Assembly: GCF_014805685.1 (NCBI RefSeq)
Contig: NC_060906.1
Span: 12,319,846 to 12,383,845 of the forward strand
Reading direction: 5' to 3'
DNA from: Silurus meridionalis
Taxonomy: Eukaryota > Chordata > Actinopteri > Siluriformes > Siluridae
DNA length: 64,000 bases
Below the pieces are notes generated by a model. The model did no database searches and was not told the origin of the DNA. It worked only from the letters and a program-made list of their open reading frames with translations. The translations under genes and the position numbers were made by a program. Shown piece after piece: positions 10,416-21,238 of this stretch. Numbering within the stretch: position 1 is the first letter of the stretch; each line of letters begins with the position of its first letter.

Positions 10416-13400
10416 CTATGCCAAGAGACTGGTGGTTTGACTCTCAGACTGTTGCTCTGTCTGGCATTCTATGGTTGTCTCACACTGTTCTTCATTATGA
10501 ATCTCCTCATAGCCTCTATTGCTTACAAGAGACTTCTTCCTCCTTCTTATCACTACTGCTACAACTGACACCACAAGCATCAGCAAGGCTACAGCACCAA
10601 AAGCTATGCCAAACATTTTATTTTGTGACTGAGGATTTGGGTCCTAAAATTTGGGACATTTTCTCAATGTCCTCAGGCCTGGCCACCTTCCACATCTTAG
10701 TCCCTTTGATTCTTACCCAGGCCTGGTTTCCTTCAGTCATTACAAATACAGTGTTTGTGGCTATCAAACTGATCACTGGAGGTCTTGTAAAAGGTGGTAG
10801 ATGAATGGGGGGTAACTCACCACCAGTGAAAATACCTGACTGAACACAGTAGAGAACCTGGCAGCCATCGCTTATGGTAAGGAGATGTTGGCTAAACTGT
10901 GGGGGCACCGTGATTGACTCCTGCAAGCAGATTGGTGGCCTGGCAACTAAAAAACCCTCCAAATGGTACAGAGAATTTTGTTGCTGCCTCATAGTCATTG
11001 CTTAGACAGATCATAATGCCACTGGATAAAAATTTTAAGGCAAAGAAGTTTGAAGGACAGGATCGAAATTTGGTTAAAGGATTTTGTAAAGAAGGGCCAA
11101 ATAGACCACCAAAGAGATACCCTGAGTATTCTGGAACTTGGGCATTAGTGGAACACCAATAAGTATCAACCTGTGCTTTTCGAACATGATACACATTTTC
11201 ACATTCATCTTGACAATTTTGGAAAAATAAAAAGAATCTAGAACATTGTTGGTAGCACTCATAACTATTATATGGTCTTTCTTGCACTTCAGAGCACAAT
11301 AGTGAAGCAGTGTATGGATGTTGGCAGGAAAACAAGCCAGTGGCTGGATTTTTTACTGCAAGTTCCTGACAAATTTCACCTGCATCTGGAGTCAGCTGGG
11401 TGCACTTTTGAAAAACACCACCAAAACTGAGGTTGGTGCTTGGACCTTCACAAGATGCATCATCCACATTAGCTTGGAAGTTGAAATTTTTGGAGTCTGG
11501 ATTAACACATCCAGGATAGGTGTTAATTTTGTAGTAACGTTCTATGGCCTTATGCACTGACAGAGCTAACTTGTTTACTGTTGGAATTGGGAGGTCTGGG
11601 AATGTTGATGGATTGAGAAAGAAAGGAAGTGGTAATCCACTACAGTCAATCGCAATTAGATTGTTTAAAGTGCTCTCCTGCCATTTTTGTAAAGTGATGC
11701 CAGGAAAAAACAAAGCTCCCCCATGACTCATGGTTATGGAGTATGTAAGACTACTCTGGTATGTCCTAGTTTCAGATGTTTCTTGTGACTCCTTACTGCC
11801 AATATCAAATTTTGCTTTGTTAAAAAAGTTTAAACCAGCCAATGCTGTAACAGTGGTCTGAGAGGACTGTGTATCATTAATATAAGATGATTTTAAATAG
11901 TCCTCTTGCATCAAAATAGCACCAGCATCCACACTTGTGATGACATGTGTACCATAATCAAGCACCATTTTTTCTGACAGGTAGGCAACCTGGCGTGTTT
12001 GATGGTTTTCAATGGCATCTGCAATTTCCTCTGCCTGTCGAGCAAAACGTGCATCCAGAGTGAAGTCAGGATAAGCCTTTACTGTGTACAGATGGTTACG
12101 CACCTGTGGTGAGCAAAAACAAGAAATTGAGGTGGTAGGTAAACCAGCCTAAATCAATTTATATGAATAAGATGAGGTTTTACGAATACATACAATTCAA
12201 TAAGCACACACACACACACACACACACACACATTTGTTGTAAGTTTTATTTGGAGGGGTTTTTCCCTAAAACATTAACAGTTTCACAGCTAATAATTAAG
12301 TTTTGTATTGTGATCAATCTTTACCACTGGAAACTGCACCAGCTGGAAATTATTAATTTAAAAAAGGTTGCTTTTTTTCAGCATTGATAAAAAGCAGTGA
12401 AAAGGAATAATCAATATATTTTACCTTTACAGATAAAGATTAAGAGGACAACAAATATTACCAAGTAAATGCTATTGTACCAGTGTGTAGGTGTATATTA
12501 TATTTGTCTGGTTACTTCACAGTGTTATGTTAAGTATTGACTGTATGAGAATACCCGACCCCTGTTCTGTAACAGGAGTGTAATATTAAAAAATTCTTCA
12601 TGGTACATGCACAAGACCACCACCAATTCTGAAATGTGTTAGATGTGTTGTTATTTGCATATTCCTGTGCAGGTTTTAAACTTTTCTGTGTGAATATGCA
12701 TGTGTTATATAAATTTCCTTTTCATTGATGTGTCAGAGTTAAATTTTGACAATTTAACATGTTTTGACTATATCACTGGTCCTCAAACATTTTCCTGCCA
12801 TTCCCCACTTTAGAAGGGGTGGATTTGGAATACTTCAAGTTCAAAAATGTCAAAATGTATTAAAATATCAAGTTTTAATTAAATAACATAAAAAAGCATC
12901 AATAGATGCTTTAATTTACTTGCATTATGAATTACCTAATTGTTTGTTTGTGTTTGTTTTGAGTGTATGAAATAGAAACAAATCATAACTGAAGATTAAG
13001 GAAGAACACAGAAAAATTATATAAATCCTGCCATTCTTTGTACCCCACCTTTAATTCCCACTAGAGAAGCGTGCCCAACACTTTGAGAACCTAACATGTT
13101 TTGACTACACCTAAAATGTTTTGACTATCCCTAACATGTTTTGACTGTACATAATTCCAAAGAAGTAACTTGATGCCTTCTTGATGACTACAGGTGCCAG
13201 AATTTCACCATCAAATACAAAGAAAATACAGAATGCCAATAGAAATATAGAGTTATTTTTCTATAGTAAGTATATTCACCTTGAGGATATAATAAATATA
13301 AGTTGCATATTTATTTTTTTAATGGCAAATCAATTTAGACAATTTGGAAATGTAAAAAGTGTCCCAAAATATCTGAATTCACTAATAATTTACTAATAAG

Positions 13401-14235
13401 ACAATAAAAATAAAAGTATGTCTATAGTTTATTTGCACAAACGTTTTATTAATAATTACAATTTTATGTTGACAAATAATTCTAGGCATTTACATGATTT
13501 ACCACTTCTCAAAAAAAAAATATTCAATTGTTTTAAGCTTTAATTTAGTGCAAAAAGCAAAATGGATAAAATGCTGGTTATAAGGTTAATGTGTTTCCTC
13601 ACAGTGTCCCAGAAAATAAAAAAAAGACATTCTCTGGACAAACAATGAGCTTTTTAAAAGATACTATTTCAATCATTTTAATAAATCAGTGTTTTTTTGC
13701 CTCATCATACTCTGTGTTATAAGTCTTGGTTAAAAACTACTGTTTTACTCTGAAAGACTGAAAGGTCTGGTCCTTACCTGCACCTGAGCCGTAACTGACT
13801 TCTCCTTGACTTGATATGTTTTCATGCGTTTGTTCTCTGTAGAGAACTTGCCATTCAAAATGTGTCGAAGGAAGCATCAGCATTGATCGATTTTGAAGTG
13901 GAACTTTTCTGTTTAAGCCATGAGCTAATTATCTCAGAGTTCATCTCCACTGAGCTCATCTTCTGTGGTATGACAAATGTCTCATCTGGAATGATATAGG
14001 CGCCATCCTCAGTGGTCTGGCATAGCGAATAGCTTATTTTCATCACCCGGCCCATATCTATGTTGCGCAGGTTGTCCCAACCTCCACCAGGCAGAACCTC
14101 GAGTGCCGGAACACCAAGGTTCTTGAGGCAATCACGAAGCCCATTGCTAGGTCGAATGACTGGATGAAAGTCAGCAGGATCGACGAATGAAAGAATAGAT
14201 AAAAGAGAGAATAATGCTAAGCCCATGGTTATCAA
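10416..14235 (-). CDS. mpeg1: Macrophage-expressed gene 1 (perforin-2), frame interrupted
   Basis: Exon 1 is 14235-13778 and exon 2 is 12103-10416; the intron of 1674 bp has GT/AG ends. The product is a type I membrane pore-forming protein of phagocyte vesicles that kills engulfed bacteria. Visible parts are a signal peptide (first ~20 residues), a MACPF domain with '[14 protein letters not shown]', the cysteine-rich P2-type region ('[18 protein letters not shown]' onward), then a transmembrane helix near 10540-10610 ('[15 protein letters not shown]') followed by 'RRRKK' and a short tail. The reading frame shifts near 13857-13860, near 10918-10921, at 10901-10905 and near 10636-10642. At least two of these are at homopolymer runs (A4, G5), which suggests sequencing indels, although a real pseudogene is possible. 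Otherwise the match runs end to end, about 710 residues. The intron placement fits the '[11 protein letters not shown]' joint. Confidence 0.9.
12207..12231 (+). repeat. (CA)n microsatellite in the mpeg1 intron
   Basis: A short run of CA repeats, about 12 units. Confidence 0.9.
12755..13150. repeat. Four copies of a 15-bp motif in the mpeg1 intron
   Basis: TAACATGTTTTGACT or a one-base variant occurs near 12757, 13093, 13113 and 13133. The last three are in tandem with a period of about 19-20 bp. The single upstream copy is followed by 'CACTGGTCCTCAAAC', and the tandem group is preceded by 'CACTTTGAGAACC', so the motif may belong to an old inserted repeat. No function is inferred. Confidence 0.7.
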
Positions 14236-15089
14236 GAGAAAAGGCTCTAAATCATAGGTATACAGGTATTTATTGTCTTGTTCTCAAGTGATGGGAGGGT
14301 CTTAAGTACCTCAGGCTGAAAATGCTAAACCGCATTTCTTTCAGTTTCATTTTTGAACTAAAGAAAAGAGAAACATTCAACCACATCCTGTTTATACAGA
14401 GTTCTGCATGTTTGCAAACGAATTTTCGGAATCTCTGTCTATGTTTTCTCTAAACATTGGCAAAATGTGATTAAATAATGTTTGAAGAAAACAGTTAATA
14501 CGGGTCTGCAGGAAAAAACTGCATAACTGCATAACGTAGGTAATGTAGTGTTTAGAGCAGCAAATATCCAAATTAGACTAACGTATAATAATTTTACTAC
14601 TTTCAGTGCAACCCAGATGAGGATGGGTTCATAGATCAATTTCTGTATTATGTTAGTTCAGGCAAATATGTAGCTCCTTGTTATTGTTTGCTGTTTAAAG
14701 GCTTTGGTTCAGCTCATTACAATAAGCACTGGACAGTGCTACCTATTTTATGGGTTATTATTATAACCCATAAATATAACCCGGATTTCTAATTCCAAGT
14801 TTAACCACAGCTTTTTTTGTATATAAAAAAGTTCAATAAAATCTGTTTGGTTAGAAGGTGTGGATTAATTTTCTAACACAGAAATCTTAAGAACACATTT
14901 GATGGTGACTCTGCAAGCACATTTCAGCTTTGATGCATGTAATTCATTGTTTGATTATGATATATAAATAAAATATGAAACTAAAATGTCCTTGAAGCCC
15001 CTTATGGTTGGCTGCAGTACAATTCTCATTTAAGCTCATTAAGCACTTTATTATGAATACTATACTAATTCAAGATGTGGGAAACATTT
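14236..15089. other. Upstream region of mpeg1, no gene recognised
   Basis: This contains the presumed mpeg1 promoter, on the - strand just right of 14235. A TTTCAGTTTCATTTTTG stretch at 14339-14355 resembles an interferon-type GAAA element when read on the - strand (AAAATGAAACTGAAA). There is also a stub of the interspersed fish repeat near 14608-14645. No coding region is seen. Confidence 0.35.
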
Positions 15090-15732
15090 CTTTGAGATTC
15101 TGGTTCATTTTGACCCATTTCCTGCAAAAATGGTGCCGTGAATCTCACATTCTACTACATTCCAAAGTAGCCTATTGGATTCGGATCTGGTGACTAAAAA
15201 AACAAAACAATGAAGAACACCTAACACAAGAAAATGGTAAAAAAAAAAAAACAATCCTCAAACCGTAACACCCCCTCCAAAAGCCTGACCTAATGGCACA
15301 AGCCAGGTTGCTACATTTGTGCTTCGTCAGAAATCAAGATTCATCAGACAAGGGTAAATTTTTCCAGTCTGCCTGGTTTTGCTCAGCCTATGCTCAATGC
15401 AGCCTCAGCTTTCTCTTCTTGGCTAAACAAACTCAACCCGACTGTTGAACCCCATCTACCTCAAGTTTTGATGTATATTTTGGGATGCTTTTCTTCTCAC
15501 CACAGTTGAACAGAGTGGCTGTCTGTGTTACTATAGCCTTTCTGTCAGCTCGAAACAGTCTGGCTGTTCTCTACTGAGCTCTCTTTTATTAACAGTTTCC
15601 ATATGAAGAAATTACCACTTTTCTGATGTTTGTTTTTGCACATTTGTTAGTAAACTCTAGAGACTGCGATTTATAAAATCCCAAGAGATTATCAGTTTGA
15701 AATACTTGCTGATCAGCTTTCTCTAGTGTTTG
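15090..15732 (-). mobile_element. Second decayed copy of the Tc1-like relic
   Basis: This matches the element at 6130-6840 in part: 'TTTCTGTCAGCT' followed by 'AACAGTC', a 'CTCTAGAGACTGCGATTTAT' segment, and 'ATCCCAAGAGATTATCAG'. It is heavily diverged, with stops throughout. It directly abuts the LINE fragment that begins near 15733. Confidence 0.45.
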
Positions 15733-16291
15733 CAGATATCTTCAACATCTCACTGAAGATATGTTATGTGCCAGCCTGCTTCAAAATCTCCATCCTTCAT
15801 CCATGTTCCCAAAAAACCCAGGATCACAGTATTTAATGACTACAGACCTGTCACTCTTACATCTATAGTAATAAAGTCCTTTGAACTCCCTATGCTGCCC
15901 TACATAAAATACATCACAGACCCACTCTTGGACCCCTACAGTTTGCCTACAGAGCAAACAGGTTTGTAGATGATGCAGTTAACATGACCCTTCACTTTAT
16001 CCTCCAACAACTGGACTGTTTGTGGATTTCAGCTCTGCCTTCAATAAAATCATCCCCACTCTGCTACAGAATAGGATCTCCCCCAGCTAAGTGTGCCTGA
16101 CTAAACCTGCAGGTGGTTAACAGACTTTCTGTCTGACAAGAGACAACATGTGAAAATGGGAAGACATGTCTCCGAGTCACAGACCATCACCACTGGCACC
16201 CCACAAGGCTGAGTTCTTTCTCCTCTACTCCTTCCTATGTACAAACAGCTGCACCTCTAGTCACCAGTCTGTAAAGCTACTTAAGTGTACA
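15733..16291 (+). pseudogene. LINE reverse transcriptase, left half of a split copy
   Basis: Broken frames encode pieces of a CR1/Rex-like reverse transcriptase in the right order: 'VPACFKISILHP', 'NDYRPVTLTS', 'KSFE', 'FRANRFVDDAVNMTLHFILQQLD'-like, 'FSSAFNKIIPTLL', and a 'TTGTPQG-VLSPLL' block. The match stops just before the catalytic FADD block, at 16291, where the gypsy LTR starts. The downstream part of the same kind of LINE resumes near 43855, so the two halves probably belong to one old copy. Confidence 0.7.
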
Positions 16292-17657
16292 TGTAGCACT
16301 TGTCCTACAGTCTAGTATAAACGACCTTCTAATATCTCGGACCAGATCAGAAGACTATGTCTGCTCTTGAACCGGTGTTGCAGCAAGGCAGAGAAAACAA
16401 TTGCAAACCAATATTATAATTGTATGGTAAGTATTTTCTCCTTATATCTCTATGTTGACTTATATTTTCGGTTTATTAATTTTAGTCACTCACTATTAGT
16501 CAGTTATCTTGCTCTTTTATGCACGTCACCCAGTTCAAATTCAAAAAGCAGGATGTCAATTATTTTACTCAACAACCTCTGTATTTTCTTCATTAACAGA
16601 ACAATTTCAACAAGGTGCAAAAAGAAAATCAAAATAAGCAGTATGGTGACAATAAATGTCAGGTAAGGTACCTGTTATGCGGGAAATGGAGGCGGGAGCC
16701 GTAGTAACAGCAAACAAAGTTTATTTCCAAAAGAAAGGCAAAAGCCAACACAAAACACTCACACCGGATACGGAGAGTCACAAACTGAAAGTATATATCC
16801 GCTCGGGACGAGTAATCCACAGATGCGCTTGGGAAAGCGCGGTGCTGGGCAGGAACATAAAAACTTAATCCACATCGAGAACACAAATACAGCCATACCA
16901 GGAGGATCAGGGTAATCCAGGGTGCGCTCCGGAAAGGCAAGCGCAGCTGTGGAGAGAGAGAAGTTCGAGAACACAGGTACGTAGTGGAAACGTGCATACG
17001 CCGATTAACCTACAATAACGGACAGGGAGTGTGGGTGAATGTGGGGTTTTTATAGGAGCTGGGGAGAAGTGAGTGAAACGAGTTACAGGTGTTCCCCATG
17101 AAGCCCAATTGCGAGCAGCTCTGTGCGGGCGGGGCACGCACGGGAGAAGGAGCGAGGTGCTTTGGGAAAACCTGAAGTTTGACAGCCACCAAAGGGGGCG
17201 TGGCAGGGGAATTCCTGACACCCCCCCCCCAAAGGGGCGGCACCACCAATCTCCCAGGGTCGGAGGGGACCCGGCCGGAAACGCCACGGAGCCAGGAACA
17301 GCCAGGAAGGGCCTGAGGCTGAGCGATGACCACCCCAGCGACCTGGAATGGATCGACGTTACCCAGGAAGGTCTGGAATGGAACCTCATCACCCAAGGGG
17401 GACCTGGAGTGGAGAGACCACCCTGGTGACTACCGGAAGCAGGGCAGAACTCTCAACGGGGCTTACCGGCTGGAAGACCCTCTGGATGGAGACCGGAGAT
17501 GGAGTGACGCCCCTGACTGAGCACAGAGGCTGAATGATGACCTCGGCAGGGTTCATCGGTGTGACGTCACCCTCCAGGGAGCTCAGGGGCGACCTGTCAC
17601 CGTCCAGGGAGCTTGGAGGCAGGATGTCGCTGTGAAAGGGGTCACCGAGGGAGGAGC

Positions 17658-19763
17658 TCATGAGCGAGACGTCGCCGTGGGAGGAGCTTGGGAGCGAGAC
17701 GTCGCCGTGGGAGGAGCTCTGTGACGTGACTTTGTCTTTTGAGTGCTCGTGGGGCGAGCCGTCACCTTTTGGGAGACTGTGGGGCGAGCCGTCGCCTTCG
17801 GATGAAGCCAAGGGCAGCGGTTTGACGTCCCTTTCGCAGTCCCAGAGCTGAGGTGAGTGCTCTGGGGACCCCTTGGCCGAAATGGAGATCTGTGATGTAG
17901 CTTCGCCTTCTGAGTGCTGGTAGGTTGAGCCGTCACCTTTTGGGAGATTGTGGGGCGAGCCATCGCCTTCGGGATGAAGCCGGGGGCAGCGGTTCGACGT
18001 CCCTTTCGCAGTCTAGGAGCCGAGTTGAGAGCTCTGGGGATCCCTTGGGTGAAGCGTCGCCTTGAGAGGTGGCGTCGCCTTCAGGGAGACTGTGGGGCGA
18101 GCCGCTGTGGGATGCTGGAGCGGAACCGAGCTCTCTTTGGGACGCTGGAGCAGAACCGAGCTCTCTTTGGGACGCTGGAGCAGAACCGAGCTCTCTTTGG
18201 GATGCTGGAGATGAACTGAGCTCACCTGGAGACCCTGGAGATGAACCAAGCTCTCCTGGAAGTCCTGAGATGAAACCAAGCTCTCCCGGAAGTCCTGAGA
18301 TAGAACCGAGCTCTCCTCGGGGATCTGGAGCAAAGCTGAGCTCTCCTGGGAGTCTTGGAGCTGAGATGAGCTCTCGTCGGGGATCTGGAGATAAACTGAG
18401 CTCTCCTCGAGGATCTGAAGTGGAGAGGGATTCTCCTGGAAGCCTAGGAGCGGGACCGAGCTCTCGGGGACTCTCTGGAGCGCGGGGACTCTCTGGAGTG
18501 GGACCGAGCTCTCGGGGACTCTCTGGAGCGGGACCGAGCTCTCGGGGACTCTCTGGTGCGGGACCGAGCTCTCGGGGACTCTCTGGGACAGAGAGGAGCT
18601 AACAGGGACTCTCTGGGACAGAGAGGAGCTCAAGGGGACTCTCTCGGACAGAGAGGAGCTGTCACGGAGGTCGCTCTGGGACACAGAGGAGCTCTCACAG
18701 GGGTCGCTCTGGGACAGAGAGGAGCTCTCACGGGGCTCGCTCTGGGACGGAGCTGAGCTCTCACAAAGGTCGCTCTGGGACGGAGCCGAGTTCTCACGGA
18801 GGTCCTGGGACGGAGCCGAGCTCTCACGGAGGTCCTGGGACAGAGCCGATTTCTCACAGAGGTCCTGGGACGGAACGAAGCTCTCACGGAGCTCTCTTCA
18901 GGACTCTGGAGCAGAACGGAGCTCTCTTCAGGACGCTGGAGCGGAACGGAGCTCTCTGGGCCTCTCTGGACGCTCTGGAGCGGAAGGGAGCTCTCTGGGC
19001 CTCTCTGGACGCTCTGGAACAGAGAGGAGCTCTCCATGGAGACCTGGAGTGGAGCTGAGCTCTCCTTGGAGACCTGGAGCGGAGCTGAGCTCTCCTTGGA
19101 GACCTGGAGCGGAGCTGAGCTCTCCTTGGAGACCTGGAGCGGAGCTGAGTCATCCCGGAGGTTCTGGAGTGGGGCGGAGCCATCCCGGAGGTTCTGGAGC
19201 AGAGAGGAGAGCTCCTGGAGGTCCTGTAGGGGGACGGAGCCGTCCTGGATGGCCTGGAGTACGGTGGAGATCCCCTGGAGAACCTGAGGTGGAGCGGAAC
19301 TCTCCTGGAGGGCCTGAAGCAGGGCGGAGATCTCCTGGAAGCTCTGGTGCGGAACGGCTTTCTCGGAAGCGGGGGAGAGGAGATGGAGATCAGCCGTGGT
19401 CATCCCGAGTTCCTTGGTGAGCAGCTGCAGGAACCGGGCGCACGAGCAGAACTCACCTCCAGTCGCGTCCCACAACTCACTGGCAAGCGAGAGAGTTTCC
19501 CCAGTCAGTAGAGAGATGTGGAACGCGATCTTCGCTCCTTCCGTAAGGAAGCTGGACGGGTACGCCTCCATATAACCCTTCACACTCCGTAAAAACACCC
19601 TCCACTCAGCCCTGTTGCCGAAGAAGCGAGGGGGTGTGGTGCTGCCGAGCACGATCGAAAAACAGCTGTGGGCTTCTGGGTTTTCCCGGAGGCGGAGATT
19701 GGCTGCCGCTTGATCGCGGCCAAGTGAACCCGACCTCCGAGGTCCGGTTCGTGCCGGGACCAC
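17658..19763 (-). CDS. Gag-like protein with long decapeptide-repeat region (retroelement ORF)
   Basis: The main frame runs from an ATG at 19763 to about 18630 (377 codons). After one frame change it continues through 18684-18013, with further repeat-like frames to about 17389. Residues ~45-125 ('FFGNRAEWRVFLRSVKGY', 'AKIAFHISLLTGETLSLASELW', 'FLQLLTKELGM') resemble the capsid N-terminal part of Ty3/gypsy and Sushi/PEG10-type Gag. From about residue 135 onward, units of about 10 residues of the form ESSxPLQxxx repeat dozens of times, encoded by 30-bp tandem DNA units. The far end changes to 'EGDGSPH'-type units. No zinc knuckle is seen. The role of the repeat region is unknown. The open frames on the opposite strand are a by-product of the repeat. 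Confidence 0.6.
18120..19300. repeat. 30-bp tandem repeats inside the LTR element
   Basis: On the + strand, units such as 'GGAGACCTGGAGCGGAGCTG' plus 10 bases recur four times at 19034-19150. A second type ('GACGCTGGAGCAGAACCGAG' plus 10 bases) recurs about three times at 18130-18200. A third set lies at 18440-18600. Units are contiguous without spacers. GAGCTC (SacI) sites recur with the same period. Confidence 0.85.
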
Positions 19764-20363
19764 GGCGTTAATCCGATCATGTCCCCTTTTTTTTTTTTTC
19801 TTCTCTCAGTCCGTAAATTCCTTTTCAGGGGTCCGTTATTCTGTTATGCGGGAAACGGAGGCGGGAGCCGTAGTAACAGCAAACAAAGTTTATTTCCAAA
19901 AAAAAGGCAAAAGCCAACACAAAACACTCAAACCGGATACGGAGAGTCACAAACTGAAAGTATATATCCGCTCGGGACGAGTAATCCACAGATGCGCTTG
20001 GGAAAGCGCGGTGCTGGGCAGGAACAGAGAAACTTAATCCACACCGAGAACACAAATACAGCGTACCGGGAGGATCGGGGTAATCCAGGGTGCGCTCCGG
20101 AAGGGCAAGCGCAGCCGTGTAGAGAGAGAGGAGTCCGAGAACACAGGTACGTAGCGGAAACGCGCATACGCCGATACACACGCACATGAACCTACAATAA
20201 CGGACAGGGAGTGTGGGTGAATGTGGGGTTTTTATAGGAGCTGGGGAGAAGCGAGTGAAACGAGTTACAGGTGTTCCCCATGAAGCCCGATTGCGAGCAG
20301 CTCTGTGCGGGCGGGGCACGCACGGGAGAAGGAGCGAGGTGCTTGGCAGGGGAATTCCTGACA

Positions 20364-21238
20364 GTACCCAAAGACACACCAAATAAAATGTTTTTCAAAT
20401 AATTGTTATTGCATAGAGAATAATGGAATGAACAAAATTAGTGCAGTTCAGTGTCTGTTCTGTTGCAAATAAAAAATAAAGAAAAATCAGGGAAAAATAC
20501 TGATGCGCAGCTCCAAGGACAAAGGGAAAAATAAATGGCTCGTGTTAACAAATGTGGTAAAATCCGGGAAGAGAGAGGGAGGACAAAAAAAAAAGGAAAA
20601 TGGTGCACTTATGGTCCTACCAAACAGATGAAGCACAGAAAATGATCCAGGTTCACAGGAAAACAAGGGTGGCTCGCCAGTTTCCACCAAGGTTATACAC
20701 TCCTAGCCGATGGTAGAAACAATTCTAATTCCAGAATTCCAAATCCTCATCCAGCATCAAGGAGAGATGTCAACCAAATTGGGAAGTGGAAACAAGGGTA
20801 GAGGGGGGAAAAAAAGGGAAAACAACAAGGAAAAAAAAAAAACCAACCTTGCGAAGACAAGGCAGGAAAATAATTTATTGCAGTAAATTCTTATTTACCC
20901 ACATTAATATTTCTAAATATAATTTCTAATGTAATAATATTCAAAATGCATCAACACATTTACTCACAGTCAATTACCCTTTTTTTCACATTTTCCTAAA
21001 AGAACTATAACAATAATTACTTCTTTAATTTATCTATGAGCATTCAATTAGCCTATAGCTCATAACAGAGCATGAAACAGCATGGTTAGCAGAACAGCAC
21101 GTGAGCTATGTTACACACACTACACTAATACAATTGTACATGAAACTTAAGCAGTAAATCAACTCATATTTTATCACTTCACTTAAATGTTTAAACATAT
21201 TTCAAAGGAATTATCCACAGTATTATTTCAAAACGTCT
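20364..21238 (-). mobile_element. Middle part of the left gypsy LTR
   Basis: This continues the LTR after the nested LTR element; it begins with the duplicated GTACC. It matches 25720-26259, 36602-36910 and 40407-40850. The sequence is non-coding, A-rich on the + strand, with several A-runs. Confidence 0.7.

Larger units (their letters stand above)
16673..20363 (-). mobile_element. Non-autonomous LTR retrotransposon with Gag-like repeat protein
   Basis: LTRs lie at 16673-17220 (548 bp) and 19842-20363 (522 bp). They are near-identical apart from an indel of about 40 bp close to one end, and both begin TGTTATGCGG and end CCTGACA. A 5-bp target duplication GTACC flanks the whole unit (16668-16672 and 20364-20368). 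The target, an older gypsy LTR, can be seen uninterrupted at 36598-36604. Coding content is on the - strand, so the 5' LTR is the right one. A G-run (C-run on +, 17221-17230) abuts the left LTR and fits a polypurine tract. No reverse transcriptase, RNase H, integrase or protease is present, so it must move with enzymes from another element. Confidence 0.85.

Noticed and set aside
18130..19150. CRISPR-like array of 30-bp repeats
   Set aside because: Units are contiguous with no unique spacers, the repeats are coding, and the genome is animal.
18069..19420. Long + strand reading frames rich in Glu/Pro/Ser over the LTR element
   Set aside because: They are mirror frames of the 30-bp repeat, which lacks stops on both strands. 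The capsid-like sequence is on the - strand.
16673..20363. Possible + strand orientation of the LTR element
   Set aside because: The Gag-like frame and the G-run beside the left LTR both indicate the - strand.
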